Shown: positions 7,776-17,330 of the stretch, piece after piece
Position numbering within the stretch: position 1 is the stretch's first letter
Layout of the letters: every line of letters starts with the position of its first letter
From: Bacillus sp. E(2018)
Lineage (GTDB): Bacteria > Bacillota > Bacilli > Bacillales > Fictibacillaceae
NCBI RefSeq assembly: GCF_005503015.1
Contig: NZ_SCOL01000001.1
Span: 124,001-188,000 of the forward strand
Length of the DNA stretch: 64,000 nucleotides
Direction of reading: 5' to 3'
The notes under the pieces: model-generated
The model's input: the letters and a program-made list of their open reading frames with translations, nothing else
Databases searched by the model: none
What the model was told of the DNA's origin: nothing
Position numbers and translations under genes: made by a program

Positions 7776-9182
7776 ATGAATCAGATTAATTGGAAAGAAC
7801 AAGTTGAGATGAGAAAGAAACAGCTTATGGATGATACAAAAGGGTTATTACGCATTCCTAGTTTACTTGATGAAGGAAACGCAAAAGAAGGAGCCCCTTT
7901 TGGCCCCGAGATAGAAAAAGCTTTAACGTATATGTTAGACCTTGGAAAAGACAGTGGAATGACCGTTAAAAATGTAGGCGGATATGCAGGGCACATCGAG
8001 ATTGGTAACGGAGATGATATCGTAGGTGTTCTTTGCCATGTTGATGTTGTTCCTCCTGGTGATGGGTGGTCTGTTGATCCTTTTGGAGCCGAAGTTAAAG
8101 ACGGAAAGATTTTCGCGCGTGGTGCGATTGATGATAAAGGACCTACAATGGCAGCTTTTTATGGAATGAAGATTATCCAAGAATTAAAGCTTCCGTTATC
8201 CAAAAGGGTACGCATGATCATTGGTTGTGATGAAGAGAGCAACTGGCAATGTGTGAGACATTATTTTACGAAAGAAGAGATGCCGGCGATCGGATTTGCT
8301 CCTGATGCAGATTTCCCTATCATCTCTGCTGAAAAAGGAATCTTTGATGTGGAGTTTCGTCTCAAAAACGATCAAGAGGAAAATAGAGGTAACCTTCAAC
8401 TGATCTCCTTTACATCGGGTCAACGGTTAAATATGGTTCCAGATTATGCTGAAGCCAATATCCAAGGAACCAGTTTAGAGGAAGTACAACGATCTTTTGA
8501 AGCATTCGGACAAAAATCTGGAGTAGAATACGGTGCACAAATCGAAAGTGATTTTCTAACCCTGAAAATTAAAGGGAAATCAGCACACGGAAGTACACCT
8601 GAAATGGGGAAAAATGCAGGACTTATACTAGGCGAATTTTTGAACGCTCTTTCGTTCTCTGGCAACGCAAAAGCTTTTCTCCGCTTATTGGACGAGCTTA
8701 CTGGTGAATTCACAGGGAATAAGCTAGATATCGCTGCAGAAGATGAGGCAAGCGGTAAGCTGACGGTTAATGCTGGAATTCTGTCGTATAACGGTATCGA
8801 AGGCGGAAAAGTAGGATTAAACATACGCTATCCGGTTACACATGATAGCAAGAAAATCGAGAATACTTTATCAACAAGAGCTAAAACTGATGATTGGTCG
8901 ATGAGAATCATTGAAAACAATCCACCAAACTATGTAGAAGAAAACCACCCATTGATTAAGACGCTTCAAAAAGTATACGAAGATCAAACGGGGAAAAAAG
9001 GTGAATTGATGGCGATTGGTGGAGGTACTTATGCACGGTCGCTAGAAACAGGAGTTGCTTTCGGTGCACTGTTCCCAGGAAGAGAAGATGTGGCACACCA
9101 AAAGGATGAGCACATGTTTGTAGAAGATTTACTTCTCGCTTCTGCCATATATGCACAAGCCATATACGAACTAGCTAAATAG
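7776..9182 (+). CDS. pepV: Dipeptidase PepV (YtjP), M20 family
   Basis: A zinc dipeptidase of the M20 family, 468 residues, cutting dipeptides in the cytosol. Metal-ligand and catalytic segments are visible: CHVDVVPPGDGW, FARGAIDDKGPTMAA, and CDEESN. KGKSAHGSTPEMGKNAG marks the lid/dimerisation domain with its conserved His, and IGGGTYAR lies near the C-terminus. I chose the ATG at 7776 because GAAAGG at 7761-7766 is 9 bases upstream; the ATG at 7767 has no space for it. Earlier in-frame codons overlap the K+ channel gene. Confidence 0.92.
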   Translation: MNQINWKEQVEMRKKQLMDDTKGLLRIPSLLDEGNAKEGAPFGPEIEKALTYMLDLGKDSGMTVKNVGGYAGHIEIGNGDDIVGVLCHVDVVPPGDGWSVDPFGAEVKDGKIFARGAIDDKGPTMAAFYGMKIIQELKLPLSKRVRMIIGCDEESNWQCVRHYFTKEEMPAIGFAPDADFPIISAEKGIFDVEFRLKNDQEENRGNLQLISFTSGQRLNMVPDYAEANIQGTSLEEVQRSFEAFGQKSGVEYGAQIESDFLTLKIKGKSAHGSTPEMGKNAGLILGEFLNALSFSGNAKAFLRLLDELTGEFTGNKLDIAAEDEASGKLTVNAGILSYNGIEGGKVGLNIRYPVTHDSKKIENTLSTRAKTDDWSMRIIENNPPNYVEENHPLIKTLQKVYEDQTGKKGELMAIGGGTYARSLETGVAFGALFPGREDVAHQKDEHMFVEDLLLASAIYAQAIYELAK

Positions 9183-9202
9183 CATATAAGAGAGGGTACA
9201 TC

Positions 9203-10384
9203 ATGAATAAATCGTTCGATCAAACCTCTATCAGTCTGAAAGGCTTTTACCTATTAAGTTTTTTTGGTCTAGGGAGTTTATTTCCGTTATTGGGTGTTTA
9301 TTTTAAAGACTCAGTAGGTCTCAGTGGGACAGAAATTGGAACTTTAATGTCCATCAGTCCAGTCGTCATGATCTTTGCTCAGCCTCTATGGGGTGTTGTT
9401 ACAGATTATTCAAGACGTCCAAGGACTGTTTTAATTCTTTCTTTACTTCTAACATCGTGCTTAGGGTTTAGCATCTATCTTTTTGAGTCTTATTTTTGGT
9501 TAATTGGAATACTTATCGCTTTTTCGTTCATGCAGAGTGCTTTAGTTCCCGTTTCAGACAGCATTCTTTTAAATTACGTACAAAAAGAGAACAAGCAATA
9601 TGGAAATTACAGGCTTTTTGGAGCAGTTGGATTTGCTATAGCCGTTTTTATAGCCGGAAGGCTCGCGGATTCTATAGGGACTCAAGTGATCTTCTATATG
9701 TTTACCTCTGTTCTTTTTCTTTGTATGTTCTTTGTAATCAAGATGCCAAAAGATAATCAATCGCTCCGAACGGATCTTAAGAAGGGAATTGGACAATTAG
9801 TTAAGATGCCTTCATATCTCGTTTTCCTTTCTGCTACTTTCTTGGTCTTTGGTCCGATTTTTGCTAATAATTTTTATTTTGGCTTTTACATTCAAGAAAC
9901 AGGTGGAACTCTGGCAGGGGTTGGGCTAGCCTTTTTGATCGCGGCAGGAAGTGAAGCACCATTTATGAAGTTTGCAGGACTCACGATAAAAAGGTGGGGA
10001 ATGATGCCTATCATGGTCTTTGCAGCGTCTGTATCTGCTGTTCGTTGGACGTTTTATTTCTTTGAACCATCCTATCAAATTGTGCTGATGACAACCGTTG
10101 TACAAGGGTTTTCAGTTGGTTTGTTCATTCCGGCAGCGATGGAATATGTGAGAACGTATACACCAGTAGAAGTGCGAGCAACAGCAGTTTCTTTATACAC
10201 GGCTGTAGGGAATGGATTAGGCTCTTGGTTTTGTACGTTCGTAGGCGGTGTGATTTTTGATACATACACTATCTTTTATACGTATTTATTCTTTGGTGTT
10301 CTATCATTTATTGGACTGCTCATGGTCTTAATTCTTACAAAGATGGAAGTGCAAGGTCGAATACTGATTCAACGATCTCTGTAA
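9203..10384 (+). CDS. MFS transporter (LacY-like / MFS_1_like)
   Basis: A 393-residue transporter with about 12 hydrophobic helices. The loop QPLWGVVTDYSRRPRTVLI between helices 2 and 3 is the MFS motif A, and GRLADSIG is a partial repeat in the first half. It resembles the 3-phenylpropionate/nucleoside-type MFS_1_like group; the substrate is unknown. It starts 20 bases after pepV with GAGAGGG before the ATG, so it probably shares that transcript, though peptide uptake is only a guess. Confidence 0.82.
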   Translation: MNKSFDQTSISLKGFYLLSFFGLGSLFPLLGVYFKDSVGLSGTEIGTLMSISPVVMIFAQPLWGVVTDYSRRPRTVLILSLLLTSCLGFSIYLFESYFWLIGILIAFSFMQSALVPVSDSILLNYVQKENKQYGNYRLFGAVGFAIAVFIAGRLADSIGTQVIFYMFTSVLFLCMFFVIKMPKDNQSLRTDLKKGIGQLVKMPSYLVFLSATFLVFGPIFANNFYFGFYIQETGGTLAGVGLAFLIAAGSEAPFMKFAGLTIKRWGMMPIMVFAASVSAVRWTFYFFEPSYQIVLMTTVVQGFSVGLFIPAAMEYVRTYTPVEVRATAVSLYTAVGNGLGSWFCTFVGGVIFDTYTIFYTYLFFGVLSFIGLLMVLILTKMEVQGRILIQRSL

Positions 10385-10397
10385 CATTCTAAGTATA

Positions 10398-10436
10398 AAA
10401 AAAGCATCCCGATATCTTGGGATGCTTTCGTTTTTT
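10398..10436. terminator. Bidirectional terminator between the MFS gene and ytkP
   Basis: AAAGCATCCC pairs with GGGATGCTTT around an 8-base loop, with A and T tracts on both sides, between two convergent genes. Confidence 0.88.
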
Positions 10437-11367
10437 ATTCAAACTGAAACAGATCACTCGATAAATATCGTTCTCCTGAATCACACGTCATACAGATTAC
10501 GATTTCTCCTTTTTTGCGTTTCTCCGCAATTTTTAAAGCCGCATAAACAGCAGCTCCTGAAGATGGACCGACCAAGATGCCTTCTTCTGATGCAAGACGT
10601 CTCGTGATCGTATATGCGTCCTCATCGTTCACTTGAACAATCTCATCATAAACCTGTTGATTTAAGATGGGTGGGATGAAACCAGGACTCGTTCCTACAA
10701 GCTTATGTTTCCCAGGCTTACCCCCGGAAAGAACAGGAGACCCTTTAGGTTCAACAACATGTACAGTTAGATCCGGAAAAAACGTTTTAAGTTGCTCACC
10801 CGTTCCAGTAATCGTTCCTCCTGTACCAGCAGGAGCGATAAAAGCAGTAAAGGGCTTGTTCAACTCTTCAATGGCTTCTTTTATCTCAATCGCTGTACTT
10901 CCTCTGTGTGCATCAGGATTTGAAGGGTTTTCAAATTGCATAGGCATATAACTGTTTGGAATCTCTTCCGCAAGTTCTCGTGCCTTTTTAATCGCTCCAG
11001 GCATCTTTTCATCACCGGGAGTCAGTACTACTTTTGCTCCATACGCTTTTAAGAGATTAATTCTTTCTTCTGTCATCGTATCAGGCATCACAATTATGGA
11101 AGAATAACCTCTAGCGGCCGCATTCATAGCGAGTCCAATCCCGGTATTTCCGGAAGTAGGTTCGATAATGGTAGAACCTTCTTTTAAGAGCCCTTTTTGT
11201 TCTGCGTCTATTATCATATTATAAGCAGCACGGTCTTTCAGGCTTCGACTAGGGTTGTAATACTCTAGTTTCACATATACATCGGCTCCCTCTTGATGAG
11301 GAAGGCGGTTTAACTTTACGATAGGTGTATCACCGATTAAATCTGCTATATTTGTAACAACTCTCAT
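10435..11367 (-). CDS. ytkP: Cysteine synthase-family PLP enzyme (YtkP)
   Basis: A 310-residue fold-type II PLP enzyme closely related to O-acetylserine sulfhydrylase. The PLP lysine is in NPSRSLKDRAAYNM, the phosphate-binding substrate loop in EPTSGNTGIGLA, and the glycine-rich PLP loop in PAGTGGTITGTGEQL. The C-terminal LVGPSSGAA is present. B. subtilis ytkP occupies the same spot beside ytlP. Its real substrate is not certain: cysteine synthesis is the default, but paralogues make cystathionine or other amino acids. I chose the ATG at 11367 because AAGGAG lies 8-9 bases upstream. Confidence 0.85.
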   Translation of the reverse strand: MRVVTNIADLIGDTPIVKLNRLPHQEGADVYVKLEYYNPSRSLKDRAAYNMIIDAEQKGLLKEGSTIIEPTSGNTGIGLAMNAAARGYSSIIVMPDTMTEERINLLKAYGAKVVLTPGDEKMPGAIKKARELAEEIPNSYMPMQFENPSNPDAHRGSTAIEIKEAIEELNKPFTAFIAPAGTGGTITGTGEQLKTFFPDLTVHVVEPKGSPVLSGGKPGKHKLVGTSPGFIPPILNQQVYDEIVQVNDEDAYTITRRLASEEGILVGPSSGAAVYAALKIAEKRKKGEIVICMTCDSGERYLSSDLFQFE

Positions 11368-11469
11368 AAACTGCACTCCTTTTCCTTGCTGAATCAATTA
11401 TAACAAATAAGTCACATGGGAAAAAAGCAGATGAATGCTTGTAATCTTTGATAAAATAAATAAAGGTGT

Positions 11470-12033
11470 GTGAGGAATGTGCATAGACATTATTTTTTAG
11501 CAGTCAAACTTCCTGATGAGACGAAAATAAAGCTTGCAAAAATTTGTAACCATTTAAAAAACGAACATCATTTTAAAACGTGGGTACACCCTGATGACTT
11601 TCATATCACTCTAGCTTTTCTAGGTGCTGCTTCATCAGAGAAGATTGAAACACTTCATGAGTTACTTAACGAAAAAATGATGAATAAAACAGAAAGCGAT
11701 TTTTCTCTTTTAGTAAACCATTTCGGTTTTTTTGGAAATGAACAACATCCAAGAATCTTTTGGGCAGGTGTTGAAGAAGAAAGCAGTTTATATCATCTAC
11801 AAAAACAAGTGGCTTATGCATGTGGAAAGGTAGGTTTTCAACTTGATAAAAGACCATACTCACCGCATATAACGCTTGCACGAAAACATATAGAGTCAAA
11901 TTTGGTGGATTCTAAAGCGTGGTGGCAACGATATGGTGAAAACATTCAATTCCTAGCAAATGAAGTTGTCCTTTATGAAACCCATATAGACAATCAGCCT
12001 AAATACCATGTTTTACACTCTTATTCCATATAG
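11470..12033 (+). CDS. thpR: RNA 2',3'-cyclic phosphodiesterase ThpR (YtlP)
   Basis: A 2H phosphoesterase of the LigT/ThpR family, about 187 residues, that opens RNA 2',3'-cyclic phosphate to a 2'-phosphomonoester and can ligate 2'-5' in reverse. The two catalytic repeats are clear: FHITLAF near residue 37 and SPHITLAR near 133. The N-terminal HYFLAVKLP is typical. Start choice is open between GTG at 11470 and GTG at 11479; spacing to AAAGG (11463-11467) favours 11479, while GAGGA is too close to it. Confidence 0.88.
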   Translation: MRNVHRHYFLAVKLPDETKIKLAKICNHLKNEHHFKTWVHPDDFHITLAFLGAASSEKIETLHELLNEKMMNKTESDFSLLVNHFGFFGNEQHPRIFWAGVEEESSLYHLQKQVAYACGKVGFQLDKRPYSPHITLARKHIESNLVDSKAWWQRYGENIQFLANEVVLYETHIDNQPKYHVLHSYSI

Positions 12034-12058
12034 AGAGATGAAAAGAGAGGAGATCTGA

Positions 12059-12841
12059 ATGGCGCAGCTTGTAAAATTACTTGATTATGTATCCAGATAC
12101 GAAAACAATTTGTATCATTATCAATCTTTATTTATGCGAATTAAAGAAAATCGCTGGAAAGCATTTCAGCAACAAAATGAAACTGATACTCACAAGCGTT
12201 CGCATCAAGAATTTCGCGAAAAATTATTTCATCATCAGATGAATTGGGCGACATCAACTGTGAAAGAAATCTCGAACTGGGATAAAAAATATCTCCAAGA
12301 TGAGACACTAAAGTTACTCATTCAAGGAATTCCAGATAACTACTTTTTGTTCTATGAACCTGTCTTTCGAGTGAAAAATACAGGTGTGGAACTAAATATT
12401 ATTTTAGTTGGCCCCACAGAGGTATGGCTGATTGTCTGGATGGATGGGGAAGGAATTTGGGAAGAAGCTGAAAACAAACGTTTTTGGAAAAATGTTCGAC
12501 ATGAGGAGAAAGAGACTGTTTTGAGTCCTTTTATTCGGCTCGAACGTATGCAATCTTTAGTACGGGAAGCTTTGGAACCTTATCAAAAACAATTAACTTT
12601 AAAGCCATGCATTGTTGCACCCGAAGCATTCATAGATTTTACGAGTGATTGGAGAAAGGTCAGCTATGTAGATAAACGCAATTTTAATGAGTGGCATACC
12701 CTTCTGCAGCAAAACCCTGCACCTATTAAAGGTATGCAATTAAAGTTTGTGTCTGATCTCTTAAAAGTAGGTGTTACAAACTCCCTATACAGAAAAGATC
12801 CGCTATCCAGTGAGTCTGAGCTCCACTTTGAAGGTATTTGA
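12059..12841 (+). CDS. ytlQ: Conserved protein YtlQ (NERD-like?)
   Basis: A 260-residue soluble protein in the position of B. subtilis ytlQ, between thpR and ytlR. The central stretch NYFLFYEPVFRVKNTGVELNI followed by EVWLIVW resembles the start of a nuclease-related (NERD) domain, in which a beta-strand pair precedes catalytic acid residues, but I cannot identify a full active site. Function is unknown. AGAGGAG precedes the ATG, and the 25-base gap after thpR suggests one operon through ytlR. Confidence 0.7.
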   Translation: MAQLVKLLDYVSRYENNLYHYQSLFMRIKENRWKAFQQQNETDTHKRSHQEFREKLFHHQMNWATSTVKEISNWDKKYLQDETLKLLIQGIPDNYFLFYEPVFRVKNTGVELNIILVGPTEVWLIVWMDGEGIWEEAENKRFWKNVRHEEKETVLSPFIRLERMQSLVREALEPYQKQLTLKPCIVAPEAFIDFTSDWRKVSYVDKRNFNEWHTLLQQNPAPIKGMQLKFVSDLLKVGVTNSLYRKDPLSSESELHFEGI

Positions 12842-12891
12842 GAGATTTTGTCGAAATACTTTTTAAAATATACTTTTGAGGACGCACTGGA

Positions 12892-13815
12892 ATGAAAAAA
12901 TTTTTCTTTATCATTAATGCAAACAATGCAAAAGCGATACATGCATTTGAACAATTAAAAAAGGCAATGGACGAAGAAGAGATAAGTTATAGAACGTTTT
13001 ATACGGAGTATAGCGGTCACGCTACAGAAATTGCGAAGAAAATTACATACATAAACAAAGATGATATTAAAGCTGTTATTGCTGTGGGTGGGGATGGTAC
13101 GATTCACGAGGTTTTAAACGGTATGCAAGAAAATCAGAGCATCCCTTTAGGGTTTATCTCTGGAGGATCAGGCAATGATATCGTCCGGGTCTTAACGAAA
13201 GATGTTAAAGGGTTAAAGAAACAACTTCTTTATCTGAAACGCAATCGCATTGTAAAGACGGATTCTGGTAATATTCAGCTGGTAGGACGAAGCAATAAAA
13301 TTCAGTCATTTATTAGTGCAGTTGGTATTGGTTTAGATGGGGAAGTGGCAAAGTTTACAAATGAAGCAGCGTACAAAAAGTACTTACATAAGCTTAAATT
13401 AGGTTCACTTGCATATGTTTTTACATTGTTTAAGGTTTTAAAGTTCTATGTACCTGATTCTATGGAAGTTAGAATAGATGGACAAGAACAAGTGTTTAAC
13501 AACGTCTGGCTTGTAGCTGTGGGTAACATGCCCTATTATGGAGGGGGTATGAAAATATGTCCATCAGCCAAGAGCAATGATGGAATTTTAGATGTTTGTG
13601 TTGTACATGATCTATCACTTTTTAAACTCTTAGTGCTATTTGTTTCTGTATTTTGGGGTGGTCATGTTAACGTTCAAGGAGTTTCACAGTTTAAAGGGAA
13701 AGAAATTGAAGTAATAACACGTAGATCAGTAGCGATCCATGCCGATGGTGAGTATAAAGGAACCACTCCGGTTTGTATTAAAGTTCAACCAGGTACGGTT
13801 TCAGTTAAGGTATAA
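12892..13815 (+). CDS. ytlR: Diacylglycerol kinase-family lipid kinase (YtlR)
   Basis: A 307-residue member of the DagK/YegS/BmrU lipid kinase family. The nucleotide-binding motif AVGGDGTIHEVLNGM (about residues 62-76) and GFISGGSGNDIVR are present, as are the C-terminal ANP/GNMPYYGGGMKICPSA and AIHADGEY segments that bind substrate and metal. It probably phosphorylates a lipid head group at the membrane; the lipid is not evident. GAGGA precedes the ATG by 10 bases. Confidence 0.88.
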   Translation: MKKFFFIINANNAKAIHAFEQLKKAMDEEEISYRTFYTEYSGHATEIAKKITYINKDDIKAVIAVGGDGTIHEVLNGMQENQSIPLGFISGGSGNDIVRVLTKDVKGLKKQLLYLKRNRIVKTDSGNIQLVGRSNKIQSFISAVGIGLDGEVAKFTNEAAYKKYLHKLKLGSLAYVFTLFKVLKFYVPDSMEVRIDGQEQVFNNVWLVAVGNMPYYGGGMKICPSAKSNDGILDVCVVHDLSLFKLLVLFVSVFWGGHVNVQGVSQFKGKEIEVITRRSVAIHADGEYKGTTPVCIKVQPGTVSVKV

Positions 13816-13840
13816 ATTCATAAATGAGTGGGGAATAAAA

Positions 13841-14044
13841 ATGAAATGGACAGATTTTTTTAATATTGCACTTTTTGCATTCCTTTGGGTTATGTTGATC
13901 GAAAAGAAGTCTGGTTTAAAGAAATGGATCTTAGATATAACCAATGAACAGCTAGTGATTGGCATTATCGTACCAATCATCTTTTATGCGGCAATCGTTG
14001 TTGCAGGGAGAATTATGAAGAATAAGTATTTAAATGCAGAGTGA
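13841..14044 (+). CDS. Small membrane protein, unknown
   Basis: A 67-residue protein with two hydrophobic segments: FNIALFAFLWVMLI (about residues 7-20) and LVIGIIVPIIFYAAIVVAGR (about 38-57), separated by a basic amphipathic stretch (EKKSGLKKWILD). It starts 25 bases after ytlR with GTGGGG 7 bases before the ATG, and in-frame codons farther upstream overlap ytlR. I do not recognise the family. The terminator after it closes the ytlR transcript. Confidence 0.65.
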   Translation: MKWTDFFNIALFAFLWVMLIEKKSGLKKWILDITNEQLVIGIIVPIIFYAAIVVAGRIMKNKYLNAE

Positions 14045-14082
14045 AGATAAATAAATTTTTTAGTTATCTTCGCCAAACGTGT

Positions 14083-14134
14083 GAGGCTGCCTAAAGTAAC
14101 CCTATTTTACTTTTAGGATGGGTCTCTTTTTTTA
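14083..14134 (+). terminator. Terminator before amyX
   Basis: A long imperfect hairpin whose core is CCTAAAGTAA paired with TTTACTTTTAGG, closed by GAG/CTC, and followed by seven T residues. Confidence 0.8.
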
Positions 14135-14201
14135 TATAAACGAATAACAAATTCATTTTACGTTCAATATGATGTAATAGCGATAAAAAGGGGTGAACTC
14201 A

Positions 14202-16340
14202 ATGAAAGTTGATCATATTTCGATTTCTGCATATATGGATGATTTTTCTATGATAACGATTGTAGTGAATAAGCCCTTTCCGATCATTCCGTCACTTTCA
14301 TTGGTAGATGATAAGAAGGAAACCCAGCCATTAACCATTGATAAACAAGAATATTATGATGATCTAGTGATCTATAAATGCAGAACGAGAATACCGATTG
14401 ATTTGAAAAATCAATATTGGGTTACTTTTAACGAATCAAGGATCTCTTTAATGATTGGTAGCATCGTTCGCACAGAAAAGTTCGACAGCCTCTATTATGA
14501 TGATACGAATCTTGGAGCGATTTACACACCTGAAAGTACAACGTTTAAAGTTTGGTCACCTGTAGCCTTTGCAATGCTTGTAAAGTATAAACCTCGCCAA
14601 TCTGACTCTTTTATAGAACAAAAAATGTCGCGGACTGAAAATGGAGTTTGGCAAGTTACACTTGAAGGAGATCACCATCTTACAGAATATATGTTTGTTG
14701 TAAACGTAAACCATGAATGGATAGAAACAACAGACCCATATTCTAAGTCTGTTACTGCAAATGGTGTACATTCTGTCGTCATCCATCTTCCTGAAACAGA
14801 TCCTGAAGGATGGAATCGATCCGAAAAAAAGATAAATCTTCGTTCGAAAACTGACAGTATTATATATGAAGTTCACGTTCGAGATTTAACGATTCATTCA
14901 GATAGTGGTGTCCGGAATAAAGGTAAATATTTAGGACTAACAGAAGTAGGAACAAAAACATCCAATGGTTTTCATACCGGATTGAATTATTTGAAAAGTC
15001 TAGGGATCACTCATGTTCAATTGTTGCCCGTTGCAGACTTCGGAAGTGTAGATGAGACAAATCCTGATTCAGCATATAACTGGGGTTATGACCCGGTTCA
15101 TTTCCTATCCCCTGAAGGCTCGTATGCATCAAACCCTTATGATCCAAGCTGTAGAATAAAAGAATTAAAATGTTTGATACAAACTCTTCAACAAAATGGG
15201 CTCTCTGTGATTTTAGATGTGGTATACAACCACGTATTTAAAAGAGAGGAATCACCATTTGAAAAGCTCGTCCCTGGCTATTACTTTCGTTATGATGAAG
15301 GCGGAAATCCAGTTAATGGAACGGGTGTTGGAAATGATACAGCATCTGAAAGAAAAATGATGCGAAAGTTCATTTTAGACGCGTTAACGTATTGGATGAG
15401 TGAATTTAAAGTGGATGGATTCCGCTTCGATCTAATGGGGATTCATGATGTTGACACGATGAACCAAGCAGCTGAAAAACTTAAATTATTGAATCCTGGC
15501 GTATTCTTACTTGGGGAAGGTTGGGAGTTAAATACGAATTTAGAACCAGAGAAAAAAGCTACTCTGTCATCTGCTAAAAAGCTGCCTGCCTTTTCATTTT
15601 TTAATGATAAGTTTCGGGACCAGGTGAAGGGAAGCATCTTTCCTGATGGTCAGAGTGGGTATATAAATGGTAATAATGATGAACGGATCAAACAGCAAAT
15701 GAAGCAAGTGATGAGGGGTTATGCAGGTCAGCATGATACGTTTAGTAAAGCTGAGCAAAGCATTAATTATTCAGAATGTCACGATAATCACACATTGTTT
15801 GACCTATTGTCAATTCGACATCCCTTTGAAGATGAATTCATGCGAAGAAAAAGGCAGCAGCTTGCTTTAGCGTTTACCATTTTTGCGCAGGGAGTTCCAT
15901 TTATACATGCAGGGCAAGAATGTTTTCGAACGAAGAAAGGTGAAGAGAACAGCTATAATCTCCCGGATTCCATCAATGCGTTTGATTGGAACCGATGCGA
16001 ATCTTTTTACAAAGAAGTGGATTATTTCAAACAGTTAATTCGAATAAGAAAAACACAGCCAATCTTCCATGAAAGTTCAGTTGAACCTTCGGAATGGATC
16101 GTCCCAGATGGCGGTCTAGGATTTAAGTTGCAGCTTCCAACTACCGATATAAAAACGGATGCTTCCTATTGGAGAAGTGTTTTATTGCTTTTTAACCAAA
16201 CGACTAAACCGATTTTACTCCCGTTAGAAGAAAACAGATGGACGATCGCGATTGAGGATGAAAAACACGATAATCAAATTTTAAACAAAGGTATGTACAA
16301 ATTAGAACCGTTATCTTTTTCTTTGTTATATTCTGTTTAG
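14202..16340 (+). CDS. amyX: Type I pullulanase AmyX
   Basis: Debranching enzyme that cuts alpha-1,6 links in pullulan and branched dextrins; 712 residues, GH13. A CBM48-like module (LGAIYTPESTTFKVWSPVA, about residues 103-121) precedes the barrel. The type I pullulanase signature YNWGYDP, the barrel motif DVVYNHV, the nucleophile Asp in FRFDLMGIHD, the acid Glu in LLGEGWEL and the stabilising Asp in CHDNHTLFD are all present. No signal peptide is seen, so it is cytosolic. The ATG at 14202 has AAGGGG 8 bases upstream, which is better placed than the GTG at 14193. Confidence 0.93.
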   Translation: MKVDHISISAYMDDFSMITIVVNKPFPIIPSLSLVDDKKETQPLTIDKQEYYDDLVIYKCRTRIPIDLKNQYWVTFNESRISLMIGSIVRTEKFDSLYYDDTNLGAIYTPESTTFKVWSPVAFAMLVKYKPRQSDSFIEQKMSRTENGVWQVTLEGDHHLTEYMFVVNVNHEWIETTDPYSKSVTANGVHSVVIHLPETDPEGWNRSEKKINLRSKTDSIIYEVHVRDLTIHSDSGVRNKGKYLGLTEVGTKTSNGFHTGLNYLKSLGITHVQLLPVADFGSVDETNPDSAYNWGYDPVHFLSPEGSYASNPYDPSCRIKELKCLIQTLQQNGLSVILDVVYNHVFKREESPFEKLVPGYYFRYDEGGNPVNGTGVGNDTASERKMMRKFILDALTYWMSEFKVDGFRFDLMGIHDVDTMNQAAEKLKLLNPGVFLLGEGWELNTNLEPEKKATLSSAKKLPAFSFFNDKFRDQVKGSIFPDGQSGYINGNNDERIKQQMKQVMRGYAGQHDTFSKAEQSINYSECHDNHTLFDLLSIRHPFEDEFMRRKRQQLALAFTIFAQGVPFIHAGQECFRTKKGEENSYNLPDSINAFDWNRCESFYKEVDYFKQLIRIRKTQPIFHESSVEPSEWIVPDGGLGFKLQLPTTDIKTDASYWRSVLLLFNQTTKPILLPLEENRWTIAIEDEKHDNQILNKGMYKLEPLSFSLLYSV

Positions 16341-16350
16341 GATTGTAAAG

Positions 16351-16384
16351 AATCAAGAATCAAGTGCTTTTCTTGATTTTTTGT
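16351..16384 (+). terminator. Terminator after amyX
   Basis: AATCAAG (16358-16364) and CTTGATT (16372-16378) form a short stem followed by a T run. The AATCAAG half is present twice in tandem, so two alternative stems are possible. Confidence 0.65.
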
Positions 16385-16494
16385 GTTAAAATAATGACTT
16401 CGCAGTAATTTAATTCGATACGGAAATGCTATAACTTTTTGAACGAACAACTAATAAAAAACGGATTTCTTAACTAGACAAGAAGGTGAACATT

Positions 16495-17277
16495 TTGGAA
16501 CAGATTTTGGGAGAAGATTGGCAGGTTTCCCCTGCTGGCGGAGCAACGGGAGAAGCGTATATAGCTGAATATGGGAACCAAAAACTGTTTTTAAAGCGTA
16601 ATTCCTCTCCGTTTTTAGCTGTTCTTTCTGCAGAAGGAATTGTGCCTAAACTTTTATGGACAAAAAGGTTAGGTAATGGAGATGTAATCACAGCTCAACA
16701 ATGGCTGAACGGACGTGAACTGAAAGCAGCAGATATGAAAAGTGAGAATGTAGCAGAGCTTCTGGCAAAAATTCACCGATCTCAAGAACTGCTTGGCATG
16801 ATGAATCGCCTTGAGAAAAAAAGATTAACGCCTGTTGACCTTTTAAACGATATACAATTGCAGATGCGTAAAGAAAAAGATTATCTAGAGATTATCAATG
16901 ATTCTTTTGCTTATTTGATGGAGACTGCCTCTGAGGTAGAAGTTGATAACTTAGTCGTCTGTCATTGTGATGTGAATCATAACAATTGGCTGTTAAGTGA
17001 ATCAGATGAATTATACTTAATTGATTGGGACGGGGCAATGATCGCTGATCCTGCTCTTGATCTTGGAATGCTTCTCTATAGCTATATTCCTTACGAAAAG
17101 TGGGAAGAATGGCTTGAAATATATGGTGAAACCCTTGATGATGATTTAGAAAGAAGAATGCATTGGTATGTTTTGGCACAAACGATAAGCTCTTTTTTCT
17201 GGTATAAAGAAAAAGGTCAGTCTAAAGAGACTGCCCATTTTGCAGAAAGTATTAAAAAACTAGCAGGTTCTATCTAA
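16495..17277 (+). CDS. ytmP: Phosphotransferase-family protein YtmP
   Basis: A 260-residue aminoglycoside/choline kinase-like protein. The N-terminus PAGGATGEAYIAEYG resembles the nucleotide loop; the catalytic Brenner motif is VVCHCDVNHNNWLL with LIDWDGAMIADPALDLG as the metal-binding loop. The physiological substrate of YtmP is unknown. I choose the TTG at 16495 because AGAAGG (16481-16486) is 8 bases upstream, whereas the GTG at 16486 overlaps it. It sits between amyX and ytzH as in B. subtilis. Confidence 0.85.
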   Translation: MEQILGEDWQVSPAGGATGEAYIAEYGNQKLFLKRNSSPFLAVLSAEGIVPKLLWTKRLGNGDVITAQQWLNGRELKAADMKSENVAELLAKIHRSQELLGMMNRLEKKRLTPVDLLNDIQLQMRKEKDYLEIINDSFAYLMETASEVEVDNLVVCHCDVNHNNWLLSESDELYLIDWDGAMIADPALDLGMLLYSYIPYEKWEEWLEIYGETLDDDLERRMHWYVLAQTISSFFWYKEKGQSKETAHFAESIKKLAGSI

Positions 17278-17300
17278 CGCTGACAATATATAAGATCATT

Positions 17301-17330
17301 TGACACTATTTCCTAGGGAATAGTGTCTTA
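17301..17330. terminator. Bidirectional terminator between ytmP and ytzH
   Basis: TGACACTATTTCC and GGAATAGTGTCT flank TAG in a near-perfect palindrome with a T-rich 3' side, between convergent ytmP and ytzH. Confidence 0.75.

Noticed and set aside
8444..8824. 126-codon minus-strand frame inside pepV
   Set aside because: It mirrors pepV codons, has no ribosome-binding site and a serine/proline-rich composition typical of antisense shadows.
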